In this document: positions 18,230 to 27,306 of the stretch, piece by piece
How the letters are laid out: every line of letters starts with the position of its first letter
Position numbering within the stretch: the first letter of the stretch is position 1
NCBI GenBank assembly: GCA_964655225.1
Contig: CAZZMB010000007.1
Location: 1-64,000 of the forward strand
Length of the DNA stretch: 64,000 nt
Source: JAFMKE01 sp964655225
GTDB taxonomy: Bacteria; Bacteroidota; Bacteroidia; Chitinophagales; UBA8649
Direction: 5' to 3'
Made by a program: the position numbers and the translations under genes
Notes under the pieces: generated by a model
Database searches by the model: none
Seen by the model: only the letters and a program-made list of their open reading frames with translations
What the model was told of the DNA's origin: nothing

Positions 18230-19198
18230 ATGTCAATTTTAGTATATTTAGATCAATCAAATGGAGTGGCAAAAAAAGCCAGCTTAGAAGCCTCATTTTA
18301 TGGGAAAACTTTAGCTACAGCAAAAGGCACTGAGGCTATAGGCGTTTATCTTGGTGAAGCGAATGAGGATATAGTAGGGTCACTAGGAAATTACGGACTT
18401 AGCAAAGTTTTGCATGCCAGCGATAGCCTTTTTAATGATTTTGATTCAAAAGCATTTACAAAAGCCGTAGCTGCGGCTGCAGAGCAAGTTGATGCGAGTG
18501 ATGTAGTTGTACCTTTTAATCAAAATGGAAAACAGTTAGGTCCTCGTTTATCTGTGAAGTTAAATGCTGGCTATGTGCCCGGTGCTTCCTCACTTCCAAA
18601 TGATAACGGACAGCTGTCAAAAGCAGTTTTTTCTGGTAAATCTTTTGCAGACTATGCAGTTTCTACTGCCAAGACGATTATCGGTCTATCCGCAAATTCA
18701 ATCCAAGCAGAAAAGACTGATCAAATTGCAGCTGTCGAAGCTTTCTCAAGTGGAGTCGTTGCTGAAGATTTTGCAACAAAGATTTTGAAAAAAGAAGTTT
18801 TAGAGGGTGAAATTCCTCTAACTGAAGCAGAAAAAGTTGTTTCTGCTGGAAGAGGACTAAAAGGACCAGAAAACTGGGGAATGATAGAGGACTTAGCCAA
18901 AGCTCTTACTGCGGCTACAGCTTGTTCTCGTCCTGTTTCTGATATAGGATGGAGACCTCACCACGAGCACGTAGGTCAAACAGGTGTAACAGTGAAACCA
19001 AACTTATATATTGCTGTTGGAATTTCAGGAGCTATTCAACATTTAGCGGGAGTCAACCAAAGTAAAGTTATGGTTGTAATTAATAATGATCCAGAAGCGC
19101 CATTTTTTAAGGCTGCAGATTATGGTATTGTTGGTGATGCATTCGAAGTCATCCCTAAGTTGTTAGAAGAAGTAAACGCTTTTAAGCAAGCAAATTAA
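18230..19198 (+). CDS. etfA: Electron transfer flavoprotein alpha subunit
   Basis: FAD-carrying subunit of ETF. The C-terminal FAD-binding domain is clear: VVSAGRGLKGPENWGMIEDL, then ACSRPVSDIGWRPHHEHVGQTG, and VGISGAIQHLAGVNQSKVMVVINNDPEAPFF. 322 aa is normal for bacterial EtfA. It is the second gene of an etfBA operon and is followed by a strong hairpin terminator. Confidence 0.95.
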   Translation: MSILVYLDQSNGVAKKASLEASFYGKTLATAKGTEAIGVYLGEANEDIVGSLGNYGLSKVLHASDSLFNDFDSKAFTKAVAAAAEQVDASDVVVPFNQNGKQLGPRLSVKLNAGYVPGASSLPNDNGQLSKAVFSGKSFADYAVSTAKTIIGLSANSIQAEKTDQIAAVEAFSSGVVAEDFATKILKKEVLEGEIPLTEAEKVVSAGRGLKGPENWGMIEDLAKALTAATACSRPVSDIGWRPHHEHVGQTGVTVKPNLYIAVGISGAIQHLAGVNQSKVMVVINNDPEAPFFKAADYGIVGDAFEVIPKLLEEVNAFKQAN

Positions 19199-19211
19199 GT
19201 ATAATTCAACA

Positions 19212-19244
19212 AAAAAAAAGACGAGCATTGCTCGTCTTTTTTTT
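19212..19244 (+). terminator. Rho-independent terminator after etfA
   Basis: ACGAGC (19221-19226) pairs with GCTCGT (19230-19235) over a 3-nt loop; flanking A and T runs lengthen the stem and supply the T tract. Symmetric enough to work on both strands. Confidence 0.88.
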
Positions 19245-19320
19245 GAACTACAAGGAGATTAATTGAAACCAAAAATAGAATACTAGATTAATTCCCATTT
19301 TTCAGTATTTTTACAAAGTC

Positions 19321-19947
19321 ATGGAAAGAGTACAATTAGAAGTAGTTACTTTAGCTGAAGGAGTTTCACAATCAAACTCTTATACTGTTTTATTGCAAGA
19401 AAAGCATGGTAGTAGGCGTTTTGTGATTGTTATTGGCTATACAGAAGCACAAGCAATAGCAATTTCTCTGGATGGGAATGTTAAGCCTAACAGGCCTTTG
19501 ACACATGACCTATTTCATCAAGTATGCCAATCATACAACATTGAATTGCTAGAGGTTGCAATCACTGATTTAAAGGAAGGAGTCTATTTTGCTAACTTAG
19601 TTTGTAAAAAGGGAGATTTAATAATTGATATGGATAGCCGAAGCTCAGATGCTCTGGCCCTAGCATTGCGTTTTGATTGTCCAATTTTTATCAATAAAGA
19701 TTTACTCGATAAAGTAAGTATCGAGGAAAATAAGGATTCGAATCAAACTATCCAAGAATTTGAGAAGGAACTGGAAGAAGAATTACAGGACCTAAAAAAT
19801 CCCAGTATTGACCAAATCCAAAGAGAAAAAAAAGACTTTTCAAAAAAAACAATTACCGAATTAAATTCAATGCTTAATAAGGCATTGAAAAACGAAGACT
19901 ACGAATTAGCCGCGAAGTTAAGAGACGAAATTAGCCGCAGAAAGTAA
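19321..19947 (+). CDS. Bifunctional nuclease family protein (DUF151 plus UVR motif)
   Basis: Residues 1-135 form a DUF151 bifunctional-nuclease domain (VIVIGYTEAQAIAISLDG, then DMDSRSSDALALALRFDCPIF). Residues 140-208 are a charged linker and a UvrB/UvrC-type motif (LNSMLNKALKNEDYELAAKLRDEISRR, seen in two parts). The plant and bacterial members have been reported to have DNase and RNase activity; the role in Bacteroidota is not known, and the UVR motif suggests contact with a partner of UvrC/ClpC type. It is probably a single-gene unit; TATTTTTA (19306-19313) is a one-mismatch -7 box 7 nt before the ATG. Confidence 0.85.
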   Translation: MERVQLEVVTLAEGVSQSNSYTVLLQEKHGSRRFVIVIGYTEAQAIAISLDGNVKPNRPLTHDLFHQVCQSYNIELLEVAITDLKEGVYFANLVCKKGDLIIDMDSRSSDALALALRFDCPIFINKDLLDKVSIEENKDSNQTIQEFEKELEEELQDLKNPSIDQIQREKKDFSKKTITELNSMLNKALKNEDYELAAKLRDEISRRK

Positions 19948-19983
19948 GCTGAACCATTGCAATTAATACCTAAATAAAGACTT

Positions 19984-21777
19984 ATGATTAAACAATATTC
20001 AAGTATTCTTACACTAATCTTTTTATTCTTATTTTCTTCATTTGGATTAGTTAGCTGTGAGCAAGATGTTAAAAATCAACCAATTATAAATAATTGGGTT
20101 AGTGAAAATCAAGAGAGTTTCTATCTTAGTATCTTGGCAAATAATACAGTTAGTAGCAATATTTTTGGAAATGAATTTTTCGGTCTTTATGAACTCGAAG
20201 GCGATTCCATACTAAGGATTAATATTCCCTCACAGAATCAATCTATGACAATTGATTCGACAGCAAGCTACTTTGATTCAGAAGGGGCTCCTTCCCTTTC
20301 CTATTACCACGAGGGGAAATTGATAGCGACAGAAGAGAATGGCAATGTTTCTAGCACATTAGCCGTGAATACATTTACTATTTTAGTTGTTAATGAGGAT
20401 GAACTTAGTATACTTACCAGCACCAATGAAACACTCAATTTTACGGCCCAAAAAGAAGAAGCTATTGCAGAAATTGGCATATCATTCATTTCTATTCTAA
20501 GGGGAATGATGGGCATAGTCTTTCTTTTGTTGATAGCATTTGCGTTAAGTACAGATAGAAAAAATATTAACTGGCGTCTAGTCAGTATTGGTGTTGGCTT
20601 ACAGTTGGTCTTAGCACTTCTTGTGTTGAAAGTACCGTTTGTAAAAAGTATTTTTGACGTAGTCTCGAAAGGATTTGTTACCGTATTAAATTTCACTAAG
20701 GAAGGTTCTAGCTTTTTGTTTGGAAACCTAGTAACAGATATTGACACTATGGGCTTCATATTCGCCTTTCAGATTTTACCGACCATTGTATTCTTTGCCG
20801 CCCTTACTTCGGCTTTATATTATATGGGGGTTATCCAATGGATTATTTATGCCTTCGCTTGGATCATGAGTAAAACTATGAAGCTTTCAGGCGCTGAAAG
20901 CTTAGCCGCAGCTGGAAATATATTTTTAGGTCAAACAGAATCACCCTTGTTGGTAAGGCCTTATTTAGAAAAAATGACCAAATCAGAAATCATGTGTTTA
21001 ATGACAGGAGGGATGGCTACAATCGCTGGAGGTGTGCTTGGCGCTTATGTTGGATATCTTGGTGGAGATAGTGTCCAAGAGCAACAAGTATTTGCGTCTC
21101 ACCTACTCGCAGCATCTATAATGTCTGCTCCTGCAGCTATAGTTGCTGCAAAAATGCTGGTCCCTGAATCAAATCCCGAGGATATAGATAGTAAGCTAAG
21201 TATTTCCAAGGAAAAAATTGGTGCAAATATTCTGGATGCAATCTCTACTGGAACAAGAGATGGCTTAAAACTCGCCGTAAATGTTGGCGTAATGCTATTA
21301 GTATTTACTGCCTTCATGTACATGTTTAATGCAATGAGTTTTCAGCTTGGTGAGTGGACAAACCTTAATGCTAAAATTTATGCGAATACTGCTGGTCGAT
21401 TTGAAGGACTTACTTTACAGTATATCTTAGGAATGATTTTTTCTCCTGTAGCTTGGATGCTTGGCGTTGACTGGTCTGATGCAGTAATGGTTGGGCAACT
21501 TCTCGGTGAAAAGACTATACTTAATGAATTCTTTGCTTATGCAAGTCTAGGAAAGCTAAAAGCAGCTGAATTATTCCATCATAAAAAGTCAATTATAATT
21601 GCAACCTATGCATTATGTGGCTTTGCCAACTTTGCTTCTATTGGGATTCAAATTGGAGGAATAAGTGCTTTAGCTCAAAATCAACAATCAACGCTTGCTA
21701 AATTAGGTGTAAGGGCTTTAATTGGTGGAACCATTGCTTGCTTTATGACAGCAACAATTGCTGGAATGTTGTACTAG
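19984..21777 (+). CDS. CNT-family nucleoside transporter with N-terminal lipoprotein-like domain
   Basis: Concentrative nucleoside transporter (NupC-like) in residues about 165-597: gating segment (Nucleoside_tran) and core with SGAESLAAAGNIFLGQTESP, TGGMATIAGGVLGAYVGY and the C-terminal YALCGFANFASIGIQIGG, all typical CNT blocks. Ahead of it is something less usual: a signal sequence with a lipobox ending LVSC at Cys25, then about 130 residues of beta-rich, non-membrane sequence with short hydrophobic strands, and only then the first transporter helix (near GMMGIVFLLLIAF). The extra domain should face the periplasm. The stop shares a CTAG with the convergent lipoprotein gene. Confidence 0.88.
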   Translation: MIKQYSSILTLIFLFLFSSFGLVSCEQDVKNQPIINNWVSENQESFYLSILANNTVSSNIFGNEFFGLYELEGDSILRINIPSQNQSMTIDSTASYFDSEGAPSLSYYHEGKLIATEENGNVSSTLAVNTFTILVVNEDELSILTSTNETLNFTAQKEEAIAEIGISFISILRGMMGIVFLLLIAFALSTDRKNINWRLVSIGVGLQLVLALLVLKVPFVKSIFDVVSKGFVTVLNFTKEGSSFLFGNLVTDIDTMGFIFAFQILPTIVFFAALTSALYYMGVIQWIIYAFAWIMSKTMKLSGAESLAAAGNIFLGQTESPLLVRPYLEKMTKSEIMCLMTGGMATIAGGVLGAYVGYLGGDSVQEQQVFASHLLAASIMSAPAAIVAAKMLVPESNPEDIDSKLSISKEKIGANILDAISTGTRDGLKLAVNVGVMLLVFTAFMYMFNAMSFQLGEWTNLNAKIYANTAGRFEGLTLQYILGMIFSPVAWMLGVDWSDAVMVGQLLGEKTILNEFFAYASLGKLKAAELFHHKKSIIIATYALCGFANFASIGIQIGGISALAQNQQSTLAKLGVRALIGGTIACFMTATIAGMLY

Positions 21778-22346
21778 ATCATATTAACGAGTAGTTTACC
21801 TTTTGGCGTGTCCATAAAGTAAAATAAATGCCGCTTTACACCCAACTTTTCTTGAGTAAATAAGACCTCGACTACGTATTGCATACCAAATTCAGTTTCC
21901 TCCTCTTGGTAAGTGATGAACTCGTACGATTTCGACTCACCCAACCAAGCTGAGATGACATCGCAAGTAACTTTGACGGTATTAGCTTCACGAGCATTGG
22001 AAAGATTAAATGAATCTTGTCCATTTCTTTTTTCATCTGATCCGCGATACATAATTACTTTGGCAGCAGCAGAATAGTTTTCATCTAAACAACTTCCTAA
22101 TAACTGTTGCACATTTTTTTGGCACTCGTTTAACTTGGATACATCCATTGCATGAACTAGTTTTTCTGCATTACTGCTTTGCTGATCCTGAATTGATGAA
22201 ACATTTGAATCAACGATATCATTTGCATCCTCAACCTTAGGCTCATTAGGATGATTTTCAGTGATGTTACTGTTGCAAGCAAAAGAACTAAAGGCAACAA
22301 CTAACAATAAAAAATAAGGCAATCTTTTTTTAAATAATATCCACAT
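21774..22346 (-). CDS. Hypothetical lipoprotein
   Basis: Not recognised. 190 aa with a signal peptide and lipobox SSFAC (Cys24), an acidic/Asn-rich linker to about residue 62, then a globular domain of about 125 residues with two Cys in NECQKNVQQLLGSC and one later, and a C-terminal half rich in alternating polar and hydrophobic strands (EFGMQYVVEVLFTQEKLGV). Probably periplasm-facing. The gene is preceded by a TAAGTTTG box at 22415-22422 and its TAG stop overlaps the transporter stop in the palindrome CTAG. Confidence 0.7.
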   Translation of the reverse strand: MWILFKKRLPYFLLLVVAFSSFACNSNITENHPNEPKVEDANDIVDSNVSSIQDQQSSNAEKLVHAMDVSKLNECQKNVQQLLGSCLDENYSAAAKVIMYRGSDEKRNGQDSFNLSNAREANTVKVTCDVISAWLGESKSYEFITYQEEETEFGMQYVVEVLFTQEKLGVKRHLFYFMDTPKGKLLVNMI

Positions 22347-22414
22347 CCTGAGGTTAATTTCGAGTTAAATATTTTATTTTATTTTGGCAACTTTAATCAC
22401 TCCGAGTAAAATTA

Positions 22415-22422
22415 CAAACTTA
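22415..22422 (-). promoter_or_regulatory. -7 box TAAGTTTG for the hypothetical lipoprotein
   Basis: Exact TAnnTTTG on the minus strand, 68 nt before the ATG at 22346. The rest of 22347-22577 is AT-rich with no gene or clear hairpin. Confidence 0.5.
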
Positions 22423-22577
22423 CTTAATATGAAAACTATTATCCGGGCGCTATTTTAATTTTTTATAGACGGGTACTTCTTGCAGAATTAAATTAAATAT
22501 CAAAGAATATATCCATTACTTTAGGCCTTAAATAAAAGCTAATACTACAGATATCACTTAATAAAAAATGAATCTCT

Positions 22578-23429
22578 TTAACGAATTTTTCGAATAAGAC
22601 CGCTTAAAACTTTCCCCGGCCCTACTTCTTCAAACGAGTCAAATCCATCTGCTTTCATTCGAATTACAGATTGCGTCCATAGCACAGGCGCTGTAAGCTG
22701 TTTGATTAAATTCGTTTTTATCTCTTCAACATCAACTACGGCGGCAGCGACAACATTTTGATAAATTGGGCAAAAAGGCGCATTAAATGTAATCGCTTCT
22801 ATCTGAGCAGCTAGCTCTTCCTCAGCACTTTTCATTAAAGGCGAATGAAAAGCTCCATTTACTTTTAGCTTGATCGCCATTCTAGCTCCTGCTTCCTTAA
22901 ACTTGTCAACTGCTATATCTATACCCTTCTCAGTACCGGAGATGACCACCTGACCTATCGTATTATAATTAGCAGGTACAACAAGCTCATCAATACTCGA
23001 GCAAATTTCTTCAACCTGTTCATTTTCTAGACCAATAATCGCAGCCATGCCACTTTTCTGAACATCACAAGCTTTTTGCATCGCGTTTGCTCTTGCTTTA
23101 ACCAATTGTAAGCCATCTTCAAAACTCAAGACCTTTGCCGCTACTAATGCAGAAAACTCCCCTAAAGAATGTCCTGCGACAGCATCTGGATTAAACTCTT
23201 CTCGAGTAAGCGCATCTGCTACTGCATGCAAAAATATAGCCGGCTGAGTTACACTGGTTTGGAGTAGTTTTTCCTCAGGTCCTTCTAGCATTATCTTAGC
23301 TAAGTCAAAGCCTAAAATATCCTTAGCTTGATGCAGGTAGTCCTTAAAGGATGATCGTTCTTGTATTAACTCTTTACCCATTCCAATGAACTGACTCCCT
23401 TGACCTGGAAAAACAAATGCTTTCTTCAT
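22578..23429 (-). CDS. fabD: Malonyl CoA-ACP transacylase FabD
   Basis: Loads malonyl groups from CoA onto acyl carrier protein for fatty acid synthesis. The N-terminal FPGQGSQFIGMG, the nucleophile GHSLGEFSAL, the Arg in LVKARANAMQ and the catalytic His in NGAFHSPLM are all present. 283 aa, slightly shorter than E. coli FabD. It is the last gene of a minus-strand run lpxD-lpxC/fabZ-lpxA-ABC ATPase-fabD, so acyl supply and lipid A acylation appear to be co-expressed. Confidence 0.94.
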   Translation of the reverse strand: MKKAFVFPGQGSQFIGMGKELIQERSSFKDYLHQAKDILGFDLAKIMLEGPEEKLLQTSVTQPAIFLHAVADALTREEFNPDAVAGHSLGEFSALVAAKVLSFEDGLQLVKARANAMQKACDVQKSGMAAIIGLENEQVEEICSSIDELVVPANYNTIGQVVISGTEKGIDIAVDKFKEAGARMAIKLKVNGAFHSPLMKSAEEELAAQIEAITFNAPFCPIYQNVVAAAVVDVEEIKTNLIKQLTAPVLWTQSVIRMKADGFDSFEEVGPGKVLSGLIRKIR

Positions 23430-23431
23430 AG

Positions 23432-24034
23432 CTACTTTTTATATTGATTCATATTTATTTTATGTGCGCAGAATCCATATTCGCGTTCCAAATTGGAAGC
23501 AATAATTAAGGTTCGATTCTTTGGCATTTTTTCTAGAGTATTCAAATACCATTCAACTCCTTGCTCATCTAAATTACTGGTGGGCTCATCCAATAAACAC
23601 AACTCTACATCAGCAAACAAGGCTAAAGCAAGTTTAACTCGCTGCTTCATCCCTGAAGAATAATCCTTAATCCACTTTTTGCTATCAAAAGCAAAAAGTT
23701 CAACTATTCGCTTTTTAGGGTAATCCGGTAAAAATGGTTTGTGCTTTTCGACAAAATCTAAGAACTCATCCAATGTCAACTCTTCAATTAAATCAATATA
23801 TGGAGCACAATAGCTTATTTTTTGGTGAACTTGTTCAATAGCTGTGTTTTCGAATTCAATTTCACCTTGATTCGGAGCTGTTTGTCCAGAAAGTAATTTA
23901 AGTAATGTAGATTTACCAGAACCATTATCTCCCAATATAGCATAAGTCTGACCAGGCTCAAAACTTAGACTTATATCTTTAAAAATCCAGCTTTTCCCAT
24001 ATTTTTTTCCAATATGTTCTAAGGTTATACGCAT
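23432..24034 (-). CDS. ABC transporter ATP-binding protein, lone
   Basis: Small single-domain ABC ATPase of 200 aa. Walker A GDNGSGKSTLLKLLSG, signature SSGMKQRVKLALAL, Walker B LCLLDEPTSNLD are intact, with a switch region ending LIIASN in place of the usual H-loop His. No permease gene is adjacent. The size and the fast sequence resemble CcmA-like ATPases. It lies 2 nt from fabD and 5 nt from lpxA, within the lipid A operon, so a role in envelope lipid handling is possible but not shown. Confidence 0.82.
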   Translation of the reverse strand: MRITLEHIGKKYGKSWIFKDISLSFEPGQTYAILGDNGSGKSTLLKLLSGQTAPNQGEIEFENTAIEQVHQKISYCAPYIDLIEELTLDEFLDFVEKHKPFLPDYPKKRIVELFAFDSKKWIKDYSSGMKQRVKLALALFADVELCLLDEPTSNLDEQGVEWYLNTLEKMPKNRTLIIASNLEREYGFCAHKINMNQYKK

Positions 24035-24039
24035 ATAGA

Positions 24040-24831
24040 CTAACGATTATCTGAAGCAGCAAATCCTTTCATAATTCCGCGCACAGATTCTCTTACAAAA
24101 GTTGTTATCTCGTCTTTTTCCCTTGAATCTTCAATTTCTGCTTCTATGAGTTTTAGCGCATTTCGGGTATTATAACCTCGCACAAACAATATTCTGTATA
24201 TTTCTAAAATAGAATTAATAGTCTTCGAATCAAAGCCTCTTCTCCGCATACCGACAGAATTAACTCCAATGTAGGATAAGGGAAATCGAGCTGCTTTTAC
24301 ATATGGTGGAACATCTTTATTAACTCCTCCGCCCCCTGAAATAAAAGCATGCTTACCAATTTTGGTAAACTGTTGTACATTGACCGACCCACCCAAAATA
24401 GCCCAATTATCAACCTCCACATGTCCAGCTAAATTCACATTGTTTGCTAAAATAACGTGTTTTCCAATTACGCAGTCATGTGCAATATGAACATAAGCCA
24501 TTAACATACTATTATCGCCAATTTTGGTGGTACCACTAAATTCTGTGCCTTTATTTATGGTAACATATTCACGAATAATCACGTTATCACCGATTTCGGT
24601 AGTAGTCTTTTCTCCTTTATATTTTAAATCTTGAGGAACAGCAGAGATAACAGAGCCTGGAAAAATTTTACAATTTTTACCAATTCGTGCTCCTTCCATG
24701 ATAGTAACATGTGGTCCAATCCATGTACCCTCATCTATGATAACATCCTTATGGATGGTTACAAAGGGTTCAACAACAACATTGTCAGCTAATTCCGCCT
24801 GAGGATGAACATATGATAAGGGTTGATGCAT
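24040..24831 (-). CDS. lpxA: Acyl-ACP--UDP-N-acetylglucosamine O-acyltransferase LpxA
   Basis: First step of lipid A synthesis: transfers a 3-hydroxyacyl chain to UDP-GlcNAc. The protein is a left-handed parallel beta-helix with hexapeptide repeats from HPQAELADNVVVEPFV on, the catalytic His in AHDCVIGKHVI, and the helical C-terminal domain beginning FDSKTINSILEIYRILF. 263 aa is normal. Its ATG touches the TAA of the lpxC/fabZ gene, indicating coupling. Confidence 0.95.
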   Translation of the reverse strand: MHQPLSYVHPQAELADNVVVEPFVTIHKDVIIDEGTWIGPHVTIMEGARIGKNCKIFPGSVISAVPQDLKYKGEKTTTEIGDNVIIREYVTINKGTEFSGTTKIGDNSMLMAYVHIAHDCVIGKHVILANNVNLAGHVEVDNWAILGGSVNVQQFTKIGKHAFISGGGGVNKDVPPYVKAARFPLSYIGVNSVGMRRRGFDSKTINSILEIYRILFVRGYNTRNALKLIEAEIEDSREKDEITTFVRESVRGIMKGFAASDNR

Positions 24832-26225
24832 TAGTTTCTTTTCTGAATTTTAGCCATTAATTCTGCCTCAGTTACAACTTTGTCACCGACGAAGGCAGTT
24901 CCTTTCATTTCCATAATTCCTCTTCGCATTGGACCTAAAAGTTCCAACTTAAGAATCAGAGTATCTCCTGGTTTTACCATACTTTTAAATCGGCAATTAC
25001 TAATTTTTAAGAAGTACGTATCATAATTACCCGGATCATCCATAGTATTCAATGCTAGAATACCTCCGGTTTGAGCCATTGCTTCGACTTGCAATACCCC
25101 AGGCATAACGGGGTTGCCAGGGAAATGCCCTTGAAAATATGGTTCATTAAAAGAGACATTTTTGATACCTACTACTTCCTTTTCTGACAAGCTAATAATC
25201 TTGTCAACTAACAAAAATGGAGCACGATGTGGCAACATTTTCTCAATGGCTATCAAATCGAATACAGGTTCTTTATTGGGGTCATAAGCTGGAACTTGGG
25301 GATTATGCCTAGCCTTTTTTACCAAAGCCTTTAATTTCTTTGCAAATTCAATGTTGGTCTTGTGACCTGGCTTACTTGCAATAATATTTGCTCTTATAGG
25401 CGTTCCAATTAAGGCTAAATCTCCAATTACATCTAATAACTTATGCCTAGCCGGCTCATTAGGGTAACGCAATGTGACATTGTTTAAAATACCCTCTTTT
25501 TCTACCGCAACATCGGGTTTGTCAAAAATTACGCGCAGTTTTTCAAGTTCTTTCTCACTAACAGCCCGATCGACAACCACGATTGCATTATTTAAATCAC
25601 CTCCTTTTATCAAATTCGCTTCAACCAAATACTCCAATTCATGTAAAAAGCAGAAGGTCCTTGCCTTCGAAAACTCTTGTTCAAAATCAGCAATATTATC
25701 AATGGAAGAATGCTGCTGGCCCAGAACCTTGGATTGATAATCAATTAATGCTGTAATTTTATAGTTTGAACTTGGCATTGCAAGCATCTCTGCGCCTTTT
25801 TCTTCATCCAAGTATTTAATGGTTTCTCTTAGCTCGTATATTTCTCTTTCTTCGGCTTGTTCTTCCAAACCAGCGACTAACAATACTTCAATAAATGGCG
25901 CTGAACTACCATCCATAATAGGTATTTCAATCCCATCCAATTCGATTAATAAATTATCGATTTGAAGACCAAATATTCCTGCCATTAAATGTTCAACCGT
26001 AGCTACTTTAACCCCATTCTTCTCAAGAGTAGTTCCACGATCAACAGAGACTACCAAGTCACAATCCGCAGGTATAACCGGCTGTTCAGGGCAATCTACG
26101 CGTTTGAATTTTATTCCAAAATTAGGTGCTGCAGGATGAAAGGTAAGCGTAACTGCCTCACCTGTATGCAAACCAACTCCACTTAACTGAGTTGATTTTT
26201 TTATAGTTTGTTGATATAAATTCAT
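24831..26225 (-). CDS. lpxC/fabZ: Bifunctional LpxC/FabZ fusion
   Basis: Residues 1-300 are UDP-3-O-acyl-GlcNAc deacetylase: VATVEHLMAGIFGLQIDN and ARHKLLDVIGD supply the zinc ligands, and GTPIRANIIASKPGHKTNIE the rest of the site. Residues about 315-464 are 3-hydroxyacyl-ACP dehydratase FabZ, with LLPHRAPFLLVDKI and GHFPGNPVMPGVLQVEAMAQ holding the catalytic His and Glu. The fusion couples lipid A deacetylation and fatty acid elongation in one chain and is a known feature of Bacteroidota. It overlaps lpxD by 4 bp and lpxA by 1 bp. Confidence 0.95.
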   Translation of the reverse strand: MNLYQQTIKKSTQLSGVGLHTGEAVTLTFHPAAPNFGIKFKRVDCPEQPVIPADCDLVVSVDRGTTLEKNGVKVATVEHLMAGIFGLQIDNLLIELDGIEIPIMDGSSAPFIEVLLVAGLEEQAEEREIYELRETIKYLDEEKGAEMLAMPSSNYKITALIDYQSKVLGQQHSSIDNIADFEQEFSKARTFCFLHELEYLVEANLIKGGDLNNAIVVVDRAVSEKELEKLRVIFDKPDVAVEKEGILNNVTLRYPNEPARHKLLDVIGDLALIGTPIRANIIASKPGHKTNIEFAKKLKALVKKARHNPQVPAYDPNKEPVFDLIAIEKMLPHRAPFLLVDKIISLSEKEVVGIKNVSFNEPYFQGHFPGNPVMPGVLQVEAMAQTGGILALNTMDDPGNYDTYFLKISNCRFKSMVKPGDTLILKLELLGPMRRGIMEMKGTAFVGDKVVTEAELMAKIQKRN

Positions 26226-27259
26226 TCTTTATTTTTAGACAAGATCTTTTCTAGTTTTTCTATTCTATCCATTAACTCCCCAATTTTTCGAGTGTAGGCA
26301 ATGTTTTTATAATGTTGACGAAAGGGCTCTGCTGGTGATCCACTAATAGATGCCCCTGGATTTTCAATTGATTTACTCACCCCACTTTGTGCATTGATTT
26401 TGACCCCATCTGCTATTTGTATGTGACCAACAAATCCAGCTTGACCGCCTACCATTACATGCTTACCAAGCTTGGTGCTTCCTGAAACTCCTGCCTGAGC
26501 TGCTATAACACTGTGTGATCCGACCTCTACATTATGAGCTATTTGAACAAGATTATCAAGCTTAGCGCCATCCTTTATCCAAGTGCTACCAAGAGTAGCC
26601 CTATCAATGACCGTATTAGCTCCAATTTCTACATCATTTCCAATTTTAACATTACCCGTTTGGGGTACTTTTATAAAGGAACCATCCTTTTGAGGTGCAA
26701 AGCCGAAACCATCACTACCAATGACCGCTCCTGAGTGAATAATACATCGTTCGCCAAGTAGACTATCACGATGAATCATGACACCTGCAGAAATGGTGGA
26801 ATTCTTTTCTATCACTACTGAATCTCCTAAATAGCAATTAGGATAAACTTTCACTCCCTCACCGACTGTGACATTCGAGCCAATGTATGAAAATGCGCCA
26901 ATGTATGCGCTAGGATGGATATTTGCGGATTCATGAATGAAAGAAGGCTGCTCTATTCCCCTTTTATCATCATTAGTTTCGTTAGAAAATTTTTCTAGAA
27001 GAATGGCAAAGCTGTTGTACGGATCTTTAACCCTCAAAAAAGTTGTGCCATTTTTGTTTTTAAGAAGTAAACTTTCCGAAACTACCAAAACACCAGCATG
27101 AGTTGTTTCTGCATAATGCTCATATTTCGGATTGGCAATAAAACAAAGAGAATTCTTATCTGCTTCTTCTATTTTAGCTAGTTTGTCAACTACAGCTTTA
27201 GAATTGCCTTCTATTTTGGCATCTAACAATATGGCAAGTTCTTGAGCAGTTACGTGCAT
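26222..27259 (-). CDS. lpxD: UDP-3-O-(3-hydroxyacyl)glucosamine N-acyltransferase LpxD
   Basis: Third step of lipid A synthesis, N-acylation of the deacetylated sugar. An N-terminal UDP-binding domain (MHVTAQELAILLDAKIEG) is followed by hexapeptide repeats with IGSDGFGFAPQKDGSF and the catalytic His in VQIAHNVEVG, and a C-terminal helix (YTRKIGELMDRIEKLEKILSK). 345 aa is normal. It heads the lpx-fabD run and has its own TATTTTTG box 4 nt from the ATG. Confidence 0.95.
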   Translation of the reverse strand: MHVTAQELAILLDAKIEGNSKAVVDKLAKIEEADKNSLCFIANPKYEHYAETTHAGVLVVSESLLLKNKNGTTFLRVKDPYNSFAILLEKFSNETNDDKRGIEQPSFIHESANIHPSAYIGAFSYIGSNVTVGEGVKVYPNCYLGDSVVIEKNSTISAGVMIHRDSLLGERCIIHSGAVIGSDGFGFAPQKDGSFIKVPQTGNVKIGNDVEIGANTVIDRATLGSTWIKDGAKLDNLVQIAHNVEVGSHSVIAAQAGVSGSTKLGKHVMVGGQAGFVGHIQIADGVKINAQSGVSKSIENPGASISGSPAEPFRQHYKNIAYTRKIGELMDRIEKLEKILSKNKE

Positions 27260-27263
27260 TTCA

Positions 27264-27271
27264 CAAAAATA
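27264..27271 (-). promoter_or_regulatory. Start-proximal TATTTTTG box of lpxD
   Basis: Minus strand reads TATTTTTG-TGAA-ATG. Exact TAnnTTTG with a 4-nt gap to the lpxD start, predicting a leaderless transcript for the whole lipid A run. Confidence 0.6.
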
Positions 27272-27306
27272 ACAATTAATTCATTATTACGTGAATTTCA
27301 ATTGAA

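Noticed and set aside
20304..20759. 151-aa open frame antisense to the CNT transporter
   Set aside because: No domain, signal or start context; opposite conserved coding sequence.
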